Assembly (NCBI GenBank): GCA_037952775.1
Contig: JBANAY010000003.1
Coordinates: 16,678,001 to 16,742,000 of the forward strand
DNA length: 64,000 nt
Source of the DNA: Clonostachys chloroleuca
Taxonomy: Eukaryota > Ascomycota > Sordariomycetes > Hypocreales > Bionectriaceae
Direction: 5' to 3'
This document shows positions 33,700 to 43,879 of the stretch, one piece after another. The position numbers were made by a program, and so were the translations under genes. Positions within the stretch are counted from its first letter, which is position 1, and each line of letters opens with the position of its first letter. The notes under the pieces were generated by a model that was given only the letters and a program-made list of their open reading frames with translations, was not told where the DNA came from and did no database searches.

Positions 33700-34857
33700 C
33701 TAAGCCTTGCGCTTCTTGCTGGCGGGCTCGGCCTTGTCGTCCTCCTCCATCTCCTCATCCTCGTCGTCCAGGTCCTCGAACTCGCTCAGGATATCATCTT
33801 CCTGGGATTGCACTAGAAAAGAAAAGCCAATGAGTTAGCCATCATCCAAAATACAACGTAATTTAGGTGCTCAAGAAAGACTTACGGTAGAGCTTGATGG
33901 CATCGGGCCAGATGTCCTCGGCAATGCAGAGAGCCTGGTCATCGGCAGCGGGGTAGGGCTCGTACTCGTAGGCCTTGTCGAACAGGTCATCCTCATCCTC
34001 CTCATCCTCCTCCATCTCGTCGTCCTCAATGGGCTTGCCAGCCTTGCGGAGCTGGCGCTTCTCCTCCTCCTTCTTGAGGGATTCCTTGTGCTCCTCCTCG
34101 GTGATGCGGGGACCACGGAAGGCGAACCAGGTGAAGAAGCTCAGATCACCCAGAGGGGTGTCCTCAATCTTCTTCTTGAGCTCCTTCTTGGCATCGGTCT
34201 CCTCGTCAACCTTGCCGGCCTTCTCCTCGGCGTGGACCTTGAGGACGAGGTCGGTCAGACCGTTGGTCAGGTCCTTGCCGGGCTTCCAGTGGATCTTGAC
34301 GGGCTCTGAGACGAGGCCGGAGACGTCGCCCTTGGGGGACTGGCGGTAGATGAACTTCTTCTCGAGGACCTTGTCCTCAAAGAATGCGTTCTCCTCAAAC
34401 TCCCACTTGATGGAGAAGCTGCGAGGGTCACCCTCGGGCAGGTCAAAGCGGGTGACGAACAGGTTCTTGAGGGCTAGCAGGAGCTCGCCATCGGTCTCCT
34501 TGAAAGCGTGCTCAAACTCCTCGGGGGCGACCTCGAAGACGCTGTTCCAGAAGTGGGGGATATCGGCGATGATCTTCTCACGCTTCACGTAGAGGTCCTT
34601 GGTGAGCTTGTCCTGGACGCGGGCTGGAAGCGAGCGCAAGTCAGCAAATGAGGCCTTCTCAAAGCGCCATGATAAGGCGGGCCCCGGATGCGATTGGGCA
34701 TGAACAATCCATATCTACCCCGCGCACACACGAGATCTTGGGAAGGGCCAAAAAAGCACTCACTGAGTTCCAGATCAACCTGCTCGAAGTCATCCTCGAG
34801 CTCAGCGAGCTGCTCAAAGGAGACGGGGAGCGAGGGCTTCTCTTCGTCGGCGGACAT
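33700..34857 (-). CDS. NAP-family histone chaperone (SET/TAF-I/Vps75-like)
   Basis: NAP-fold proteins bind H2A-H2B and H3-H4 and hand histones to DNA or acetyltransferases. Exons 34764-34857, 33886-34623 and 33700-33812 give 314 residues. An N-terminal dimerisation helix (LAELEDDFEQVDLEL continuing into LTKDLYVKREKII) leads to the earmuff domain (IPHFWNSVF; LVSEPVKIHWK; GDLSFFTWFAFRGPR). Two acidic stretches follow, one near 250 (EEDEEDEDDLFD) and one at the C-terminus, which ends in a basic KKRKA that could act as a nuclear signal. Its size and lack of canonical Nap1 features favour the SET/Vps75 branch over Nap1. It is divergent from CutC. Confidence 0.88.
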
Positions 34858-36083
34858 TTTGAATTGGATACAGCGCAATCTAGCTGGGATTCTTAGGGAT
34901 AAGGGGAGGTGAAGATGACAAGGAGGGGCTAGATTGGATGTGTGAAGAAAACTTGCGCCGCGATGGTGGGAAGGGCAAGAGCTATTCTTTATATTCCGAG
35001 CTCAGATTGCTGGGGAGGATTTACGCAGGTAGCTTCCTAGCTAGAGCTAAAAGAGGAAGATGGAAGAAGGAAAAAACTGGGCTATGTGCAAATTTTTCCA
35101 AGCTGGCAGGCCAGATGGTTGCAATTACACAGCTTATTACTACACACACTACATATTCGCCTTCATACTACCAGAGCTCGTCGATGGCGGGCGGTCAACA
35201 AAAAAAAATTGAAAAAGAAAAAAAAATTGGGTTGGTGGTGGGGTAGTTGGGTAGCTCGAGCTGATGTCACTGGGATCCAGCTTAGAGATCCACCGAGGAC
35301 CCTCTGTGAGTCCGTGCTCCAGGGGACCTGCATCCTGGATTGGCCTAAGCCAGTGGGTAGACAGCACTCATGGCCACTGAGAGCCGACGTAATGGGACTG
35401 GAGTTTAAGGCGTGCGGAGGGGATCATTACTGAAGATTGGACCCCTCAAGCCCCTCCAGCACCCCACTGAATTCGCCTTGCTCTCATCTCTCAGCGCTGT
35501 GACGTCTGGTTTCCAGCGCAACCAGCAAAAGATCCACCATCTCCATCGACGCACAGTGCCAGCCACCAGAAGGATGATCTATGGATGCCTGTGGCTCTCC
35601 TCCGTCCTGAATGCATCAATGGGTAGGTACTTTGACAGACAATAATCAATTCGACAAGTTACGGCACCTGGTGTTGATTCACACTTGCCGTTCATTTGTC
35701 TCTCCCATGTATTGTGAAGTGTATTGTCCGCAGTACGGTCATCTGATCACCCATTCATTCACTTACACCTCACCTGCCGCTTTCATTGACTCCATCCAAC
35801 AATAAGACAAGACTAGCTGCCTAGAATTGGGTTGATGGTAAACCGTGACCTGCACTCAATCCATAAATCACCGTCGATGTGACTCTTCCTCAGGTTCCTC
35901 GTCCATACAACTCACTGTTCCTCGCAGTTAGCAATCTCATCTCTCGCTTTCACCCAGATCATCACTCAGGGTAATCTAGTTTCCTTAGGGAAACTATCAA
36001 TCGCAGCTCTCCGCCGAGATCAGTTGCCAGAGACCCAATCGCTACCAACGCAAGAAAACATCACCCCTTGTATACAGTCAGCC
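34858..36083. other. Divergent intergenic region NAP/CutC
   Basis: 1.2 kb of bidirectional upstream DNA with an A-rich tract at about 35201-35228. No open frame here is convincing. In the CutC direction the frame runs back to about 36024 without an ATG. Confidence 0.6.
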
Positions 36084-36941
36084 ATGTCCCTCCTCGAGCG
36101 GAACATCAAGCTCGAGGTCGCCGTCTTCTCCGCCGGCTGCGCTCTCAAAGCCCAGCTGCTAGACGCCCAGCGCGTGGAGCTCAGCGCCCCCGGCTCGTAC
36201 CGCCGCGGGGGCCTCACACCACCTCTGGCCGAGGTCCTCGCCGTCAAGGGCGAGCTCAAGATCCCGCTCCGTATCATGATCCGTCCCGTCAGCATCCCCG
36301 ATGCCCGACATCCCGGCCGGAAGGATGACTTTGTCTACACAGATGACGAGTTCACCCGGATGCTATACGACATCATCGAGTTCAAGAACTGCGGCGCAAT
36401 GGACCTCATGCGAGGCGACGGGTTCGTCTTCGGCATCCTGAAGGAGAGGGATGAAAAACCAGAAGGAGGCGGCGACGACGACGGCGTCGCCCCGGCCAAG
36501 GGCGCAAGGCTCGAGGTGGACAAGGAGCGCTGCTCGATCCTCGTTGAGACAGCCCGGCCGTACCCCTGCGTCTTCCACCGCGCCTTTGACCCCATCGCCC
36601 AGACGGACGAGTACTGGAAGCAGGGCCTCGACGACCTGCTCGAGTGTAAGTTTGACAGCCTCCTGACCTCCGGCGGGCCGGAATCGCACACAGACTCCCA
36701 GAAACTGCGTAGCATGATCGACCACGCCCTCCCGGATCTCGAGATCACCGTCGGGGGCGGCGTCCGGTCCACCAACACCGCCCAATTGATCACCGACCTT
36801 GGCGCCCACTGCACCAAGGACATCTGGCTCCATTCCTCGTGCCTCGTCCCCAAGGGGCCCTTCGAGGCGCAGAAGGAAGCCGTCGATCCCGACCTGCTTA
36901 GAGATCTTCTCGTGGTCATCAATCAGTTGCGGCAAAAGTAG
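36084..36941 (+). CDS. CutC family protein (copper homeostasis)
   Basis: A single exon encodes 285 residues of the TIM-barrel CutC family, linked to copper tolerance in bacteria and conserved in eukaryotes with unclear biochemistry. Conserved blocks are LEVAVFSAGCALKAQLLDA, LRIMIRPV, FVFGILKE, CVFHRAFDP, LLTSGGPES and ITVGGGVRS. An acidic Gly-rich insertion (GGGDDDG) sits in the middle of the barrel and looks fungal. The frame is open upstream to 36024, but the first ATG, at 36084, precedes the conserved part directly. Codons end mostly in C or G. Confidence 0.92.
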   Translation: MSLLERNIKLEVAVFSAGCALKAQLLDAQRVELSAPGSYRRGGLTPPLAEVLAVKGELKIPLRIMIRPVSIPDARHPGRKDDFVYTDDEFTRMLYDIIEFKNCGAMDLMRGDGFVFGILKERDEKPEGGGDDDGVAPAKGARLEVDKERCSILVETARPYPCVFHRAFDPIAQTDEYWKQGLDDLLECKFDSLLTSGGPESHTDSQKLRSMIDHALPDLEITVGGGVRSTNTAQLITDLGAHCTKDIWLHSSCLVPKGPFEAQKEAVDPDLLRDLLVVINQLRQK

Positions 36942-37584
36942 AGCAGTCCTGCCGTCCATTGGTTGGAGCATTACGGACCGGATTATTCTGAAGATAGAGG
37001 CAACGGTATGGAAAGCCCACCCGAAGGGCACCAAGAGCGTTGTCTAGAGTGATAAAAAGTATTGAGTTTCCATGATCTTCTGACTTGTCATTATCTCTGA
37101 GCTTCTCTTTTCACTTATCTACTCTGTCGGCAGGCAGGGGAATTGCTGATCGGCAAGCAGCCACGCGAGAACTTCTTCCACAGTTTACCTACAGAGATGG
37201 CCATGTTGCCAAATGGTATATCAGGAGTAGCTCAGTTATTGTCTCTACTCCGTTTGCTAAACCTAGGAACTCATATAGGGTTTTATCATTGTTGCCTACG
37301 AGGCCCTCGGATACCAAATATATTCGCTGATCAGTTGACACTCTTCAAACCAGCTTGTCCATTGTCCGTGAACAAAGTGTGTAGAACCCAGGTAAGCAGA
37401 ATTGCGAGCGACTGTTATGGATGGTGAAAGCCACCAGCATTCAGTCCATACATCATATCACTCAATTTCACTGTAGAACGAAAAAAGATGCAATATCTAA
37501 TTAATTATTCAAAATTAGGCATGGCTTCATGCTTCATATTTCATACTCTCTACAACATACAAGGGCTGGGTATTAAAAGACTGA
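36942..37584. other. Convergent intergenic region CutC/alkaline phosphatase
   Basis: 643 bp of 3' flanks, AT-rich toward the phosphatase. I see nothing coding. Confidence 0.6.
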
Positions 37585-39727
37585 TTAGTTCTTGGCAGGG
37601 CAGTCCTCGCCGTTGCCAGCATCGCTCTTGCCAAGGCCAAGGCAGTTGGCAATCTTGTAGAAGATGTCAATGTTGTTGTAGGTACCAGAGAAGGTATCCT
37701 GGCAAGGGCCGCGAGCGTAGACCGCGACGTCAGTCAGAGAGTGGACACCTTGGCCCTCGCTGGTAGGCAGGGTTCCGTTGACCACGAAACCGTTGACGGA
37801 ATCCTTGCCATCGGCGTAGTATTCACTACCGATCTTGGAAGCAGGAGTACGGGGAGCAGCCTTGTGGACCTTGTAGTCCTCACGGTGGTCGGGCATGGCA
37901 CCGAAACCAGCAGCGATGGCGTAGCGAGGCTCCCAGTTGACGGGGAAGCTAGCACCAGTGCCGTAGTTAACACCATCAACAGGGTTGGTGTACTGGGACT
38001 GACCAGACTCGCGGTAGACACCAACGGCGCGGCGCTTGCCACGGTTGTCCTGCTGCTCAGAGAGGTACTTGGTATCGGCAGAACCCCAAACATCGAAACC
38101 GTGACCGTGGTCAGCGGTGATGAGGACAAGGGTGTCCTCGAGGATACCAAGCTCCTTGAGCTTGTCGGTAGTAGCACGGACGGCCTGGTCAAGCTCGAGA
38201 AGATCACCAAGAGCACGGTCGTAGTCGAGAGCGTGCATCTGCTTGTCGATGGAAGCAGCCTCGGACATGAGGAAGAAACCCTTATCACCACCACGGTTGG
38301 CAAGAATCTCAACAGCCTTGACGGTCATATCGGTGAGACCGGGGAGATCAAGAGCGGGGTCCTTACTACCATTGGGGTGGTTCTTGAAGGCCTTGAGGTT
38401 GTCCTTGTAGACGTTACGGTCGAGCCAGACAGGCATGTGGCTCTGGCAGAAGATACCGAGAGCCTTCTCCTTGTTGCCAAGAGCCAGAAGAGAGGTCTTG
38501 TTGGTGCTGACACTGTAATTCTTCTTGGCAAACTCGGCATAGTAGTCCTTGCCCTGGTAAGAGGCAGAATTGGGGACGAACTGGTCGGCACCGCCACCGA
38601 AGAACACATCAGGACCGTTCTGGGAAGTCCAGCTGTAGTTGGTCATGCCGTTAAGGGCCTGGTCAATGAGAGCACCGTACTGGTAACGGTCACGGCTGTG
38701 GCCGGTAAGAGCAGCGGGAGTAGCATCAGACATCATGGCAGTGGAGACAGCACCCCAGGCACCGCGCTGTTTATCATGTTAGTATCATGTTCAAATGGCA
38801 ACTGTGAAATGTCTACTACAAGGCACTTCTGGGCTAGATTGAGGGCACTCACGCGAACACGGCGGAAGATCTCAACAATGGTCTCGACCTTGGGGTCATC
38901 AAAGGGAGACTTGGAGGAGTCGACGTAAACACCCATGGCGTTCACAGTGCTCTTGTGGCCAGTGTAAAGAGCAGAGGCGGAGTTGGCAGAGTCGGTGATG
39001 TAGCTGTCGAGGGAGTGGGTCATCTGGTGACCGATGATGGGGAACTCGTCAAGCTTGAGCTTGCTCTGGTACTTGCCATTGATGGCCTTGTGTCCCAGCA
39101 GACGGGCGGCGGTGATCTTCAGGTATGGTTAGCAACATGATTTCCCTGGGGGCTATCGATCCCATTGAAGTGATTAAGAAAACATACCATGTTAGTGGTC
39201 ATGCCATCACCAATGAAGAGGACGACGTTCTTAGCCTTCTTGTCCTGGACAAGCTCACGGACAGTCCAGGTAGCAGTGGTCTTCTCGCCACTGTAGTATT
39301 CGAGGGTGACGGTGTAAGTGCCAGGCTCGTAGAGAGCGAGCTTGCGGTAGGCCTTGGAGGCAACATTGACAAGACTGGGCTTCTTGGCGTCCTCGGCGTA
39401 GAGATCCTCGTACCAGGTGAAGTTCCACTTCTCCAGCTCGGGGTCCTTGATTCCGAAAGCCGTGGAGAAGTCGCGGGGAGCATCGCTGCCCTTGGCGATG
39501 GTTACCTTGAACTGCTCATCGGGCTTGCCGTCGTGGGCAGCCTCGGAGCCGTTGACCGGGGCGTGGACCTCGACACGGAGGTCGAAGAGCTGTCCGGGAA
39601 GGAACTCGGACTGGTCTGGGGGCAGGACACAGCCGAGCTTGGGGCAACCACCGAGACGCTGGTAGGTCTGGGCAGAAGCAGAGGCGACGAGGGCCGTCAG
39701 AGCGGCGATGTTGTTGAACTTAACCAT
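37585..39727 (-). CDS. Secreted alkaline phosphatase (PhoA family)
   Basis: This is a metal-dependent phosphomonoesterase. Exons 39188-39727, 38853-39116 and 37585-38766 give 661 residues. It starts with a signal peptide (MVKFNNIAALTALVASASAQ, cleavage likely after Ala19), so it is secreted or vacuolar. A non-catalytic N-terminal domain of about 165 residues precedes the enzyme core. Catalytic features are LFIGDGM (Asp174), the nucleophile in TDSANSASAL (Ser223) and TADHGHGFD. Several N-glycosylation sequons are present (for example NGS, NFT, NYS, NKT). The length is above the bacterial norm because of the N-terminal domain. A CACGTG box lies 415 bp upstream of the start, compatible with phosphate-starvation control. 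Confidence 0.94.
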
Positions 39728-41384
39728 GATGCTGGCCCAATTGGACACCTGTATGAACTATACAAGATGTGTATGGTTGACAGCAACTGCGAGCAAGATG
39801 AGGCGGAAGGAGAAGTGAGACACTGGACACGGACACGGCGACCCTTTTAAGTGCATCGTGCATAGGTAGATCCAGCTAGCCATAAGCACTTCAGAATCAA
39901 GCCGGGCCCGAGCCTGCAATAGTGACTCGTGCCAAGGCGATCGAGTGCGTGGACGATCAAGACCGGGAGCTCGCCAAAACAGGAAGCTGGTTTTTTTCCA
40001 TGGCCCCGAGAAATTGGGCAAATCAATCCTGGCGACGCAGCTTGCGAATTGTCCTATCATTGAGTTTGTGGAGGGTGGACACCCTCCATCACGGACGGGA
40101 GCGCCAATGTAACTCTAACCCTTCATCGTCGTGGATGGGTGCACGTGTTGTGCATTAGCAGGGACGTGGGACCGCTGAACAAAAGAACACAAAGATATGC
40201 GGGCAGCAGAGCGGTCCACCTGGGGCGACATCTGCGCTCGAGCTGACAGGGAACGTGCAGTCCGTGGGATTGTGATGGAGAGAGACATGCGGGCTGCTAC
40301 TCGCAGTATTATACATCTTCAGCTGTCCATAAAGGTTCTCTTTTTAGCAGTGATATTGGACGCTGCATGTAGGTGTACGGGCCGATCGGTGCTACCTTCC
40401 TAGTTACAGCAGCGTACATACTTCTACGGCGATTCAAAGACTCCAAGGCAGGAACCTCAATGGCTGCCATCTGCCGGGCACGATATCTTCAGCTCGTGGA
40501 GCAAGCTGGGTACATGGGCACAGTACCTTGCCGGAATATCCCACCCGTCTGCAGCCAAGGAAGAATGTCGTTGCCTCTGGTTGCCCTCTGGGGAAATGCA
40601 ACGAATGCACGAGAAAAAAAACCTGCCGCTCCTCTCCTCAGCCAACAATAACAGGCCACCGCCAACGCCGTCATCTTCTGTGGTCCAGAAGTTCCTGTAG
40701 CTGGCCAGGATTGTGCAAGCTTAATTTGGCTCGGCACGGGAAACCGACTCGTTCCCCCCGGCCAAGGCCTACCCCGTGCTCGATCTTGCCGTTCTAATTG
40801 GTCGAAAGCCCCCGGCGTACTTACAGTGGGGAGATTAGCTTCGCCTCTCAAACCACCAGCTTAGATCCCTCGATGACGGATATGTCAGTGCATGGGAGAG
40901 CCGGCTACGCTTCACCCTACCCAGACCCTAGTCGCCAGGCCGGTCGTAAACTTACTGGCTTCCTTTGCTGGTCCGCGTCTATCGATATTTCGCCTCGTTG
41001 AGGGGAACAGTGCCAGAGTCCAGATTACTGTCTAACTCATGGCCTTGGGTTCAGGGAGGCCTTGAGTTCGTCCTTGGAATCGCCAAAATGCACGTGGCCT
41101 CGACTATGGCCTCCTTTTTTCGACTGCCATGTTTGTTAAATTGCAGTGACAGGATCATCGTAAGGCTTGCGCGCGGATACGTGGAAGGAATGCGGCTTGG
41201 CAGGAGTCCAGTCAGGCAATATGCATATAACTAACCATCTACCTAAGCTTCTAGAAAAGCCCCAGTTAGAGGTGGCTAGCCCGATCGGCCCCATCAACTG
41301 TCTGCAACCTCGTCCCACTGCAGGGACCCGTTGCTGGTAGTGCCAAAGGCTCTATTGATTACTGGTCTTTCACGCGATACCCTT
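39728..41384. other. Intergenic region alkaline phosphatase/QTRT2
   Basis: 1.66 kb containing the phosphatase promoter and the QTRT2 3' flank. CACGTG boxes are at 40142-40147 and 41091-41096. I support no gene in it. Confidence 0.55.
40142..40147. promoter_or_regulatory. CACGTG box upstream of alkaline phosphatase
   Basis: A CACGTG core lies 415 bp upstream of the phosphatase start. Pho4/NUC-1 bHLH factors bind this core at phosphate-regulated genes in yeast and Neurospora. The motif is short and occurs elsewhere in the window, so this is a candidate only. Confidence 0.3.
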
Positions 41385-42864
41385 CTAAGCCGGAGGCTGG
41401 CCATCAGGCCTAGCAACCTCGTGCGGCTTCTCCGTCCCCTCGGCTCCAGAATTACTGTTGCTATTCAGGTCCTGCCAGGTTCGCGGGTTATATTTTTCCT
41501 GATGGTGCTCGCTCTTGAAGTGGTATCCTCTGGCTCGAGGTCTCTCTCCAGTGCCCGCCGGTATTTCCGAGTCGTACACTGTGGCGAACTCCTGGGCCAG
41601 CGCCTCAAACTCCTCAGGTCCCTGGGCGAGTGCCTCACGGATACCTTTGAAGAACTCAGTGAGAACGTGGTGGTTGTGGATCTGGAGCAAGGTCCATCCT
41701 AGCATTTCCTTGGCATTGAGCAGGTGGTTGACGAAAGCCCTGTGGTGCTTCTGGCACGCATAGCACGTGCAAGATTCAACCAGGGGTGCTAGGGATGTTT
41801 GGTGTTCTAAAGACCACATGTTCGTGCCAAGCGGCTGTATTCCCATAGCGATCTTTGGAGCCGGGAAGCTAAAAGTGAGAGCCACGCCAGCATCGGAGAC
41901 ATTGTTGACAAACGGTACCAAGCAAATGTCGATACCTAGAGATACTTGTCGCAAAATGTCTTGCGGGTTCCGGGGAGGGTCGAGGGACAGCTTGGGTAGG
42001 TGGCCGAACTTGAAAGCACTAAGTTCCGGCATCAAGTTGACGTCGTATACTGCAAGACCAGAGACGTCGTCCAACACCTCTTCTGCAAGATGTCGTAGAT
42101 AGGTCCATTGGATTTTCCACTCTACTGGTATTAGCGGGGCAAAGATGCAAGATTCCGACACGTTGGAGTCTGTTCGTGTGCCCGCTTTCAACAGGCCAAG
42201 GAACTGGTCTAGCCAATCCTCGGTCCGCTCTGTCATTCTAAGTTGCTTCTTTGCAGCTGGTGCTTGGCTGGAATGGAGAAGGTCGGCTGGACCAACCACC
42301 ACGTCTGGCTTCAGCTTCCTCGCGGCCTCGGCATATTCCGCAATCGAAATACTACGGAAGCCCGTGGAGGTGAAAATGGCAAGGAGCTTGGAGGTGTTGC
42401 CCGAAGGTGCTGTGACGGCAGGACATCTCCTCGCGGCCAGGATTGTAGGTATTTCCTTTGGAAAGGCCGTGAAGGCATGGAGTGGCCGCGAGTCTTCGCC
42501 CTCGCCCTCGATCTCGTAAATGGCTGCATTGGGCTTTTCAATGACTACATCCGCGTCAGTGGAGGCCTGGCTCCAAGGTTAGGAGAGACCTACAGTCTTC
42601 GAGCGCCATATAGGTCGAGCTCAGGTCGGTATGCCTCGTCACGTTATCGGGCGTTAGATGAGGGACAGCACCACGTGAAGCTACACTGGTAAAATTGGGC
42701 GTCTCGACTACTTTCCGGCCTGGCAGAGCCAGCTGGCCCAATCTCGCAGAAGTACCGTCGCCCACAGCGGCGCTCAGAATCTTGAATATCCTCTGTGATG
42801 CCATATCTGAATGTTCACAGCTTCCGTCGTCTTGTGTCATCTTGGCATGGTTCTCTTGGACCAT
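41385..42864 (-). CDS. QTRT2: Queuine tRNA-ribosyltransferase accessory subunit 2
   Basis: QTRT2 pairs with the catalytic QTRT1 to exchange G34 for queuine in tRNAs with GUN anticodons, probably at the mitochondrial surface. Exons 42594-42864 and 41385-42544 give 476 residues. The conserved start region (RLGQLALPGRKVVETPNF) and ALEDF across the intron support the model; the intron uses GTAGGT, CTAAC and TAG. The zinc-binding motif appears as CTCYACQKHHRAFVNHL, followed by HNHHVLTEFF. The catalytic Asp region of QTRT1 is not conserved, as expected for the accessory subunit. Three in-frame ATGs lie before the conserved region, so the exact start is uncertain. Confidence 0.9.
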
Positions 42865-43879
42865 GAGAAGATCAAGACCCAGAGCTCAGGCAACAAGGAA
42901 GTCGAGTGGTTGAAAAAGCTGAACAGTCGACCTTGCCCAAGTTAAGCCAGGATAAGTTATTTACACAAGTCTGTGTAGGCTCCTGTTACAGGAGTTTGAG
43001 ACAATGTTTCTGCTTTTACAATTTGTAGATATCACAAAAATGTCTTGTCCGCTGACAGCTGAGCAGGGCTTATGACAGCCCCAAATGCAAGTGGTGTAAA
43101 GACGCTACAGTACAACGTACAGTGTAAGAAAAAATGTCCAGGCTCACCCGAAGTACTGCCGCCCTGTAACCATCAAGGGGCCTAGATTGCTGTGGATCAG
43201 CTTATCTTATCACGTTATCGATAGGAAGACGCTTCTGTCATGGAGTTTCACAATCTCTGCGCTGTGTATGTACGACACTCGCAGGGCCAAAACCATAATG
43301 ATTTCTTTCTTGGCTATGCCGAATCCTCCTATGTCCATTTGAACCGTCTGCTCTCGCCAGCACGTCCTCATTCCATATTCCTACCTAACCATGAGAGCTC
43401 ATGCAGGGACTTACTGTGGAGGCATTGTGGATGTCAGCGCCGGAGGTCTGGCCAATTATGCCTCAGCACTGACCAACGTTGGCACAAGTCAGACAACCAG
43501 TTGCTGCTAAGAAACGCATCAGGTGTCACTCTCGCACGGCACGAGATGGATTGTTACACGGAACGAAAGGCTGCTTCAAGATGACATGAAATAAGCCGCC
43601 CGCCCTCTGACAAAGATTTAGCAAAATGGCAAATTCAATCATCGCAGCCTCAAGTCTTACGCCGCCGAATCAGTCCATCACTGCCCTGACTCTCACCCCG
43701 CCAAGGCTGATCAGATCCCCACCAGAGCGGATTTATTGGTTGCATCCCGCTAAGTCCAGCCTTCCAAGGCAGGTAGATCCCCGACTGGGCTGTGCCTCGA
43801 CTGCCGCTGGGCAATTAGTAGTCTCCCAGTTCTAGGTTTGCCCTCTAGGTTTACCCTTTAGGTTCGATTTCTCAGCAGG
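42865..43879. other. Divergent intergenic region QTRT2/LCCL gene
   Basis: 1.0 kb of bidirectional upstream DNA. Short frames such as 43240-43584 show no conserved content. AGGTTTNCCCTNTAGGTTT-like repeats sit at about 43834-43863, just before the LCCL start. Confidence 0.55.

Noticed and set aside
37741..38928. 395-codon open frame antisense to alkaline phosphatase, and another at 39125-39850
   Set aside because: They overlap a clearly conserved enzyme and its introns, and show no recognisable motif; they are shadows of codon bias.
43240..43584. 114-codon frame upstream of the LCCL gene
   Set aside because: No conserved content and no splice or promoter support; it lies in the bidirectional promoter.
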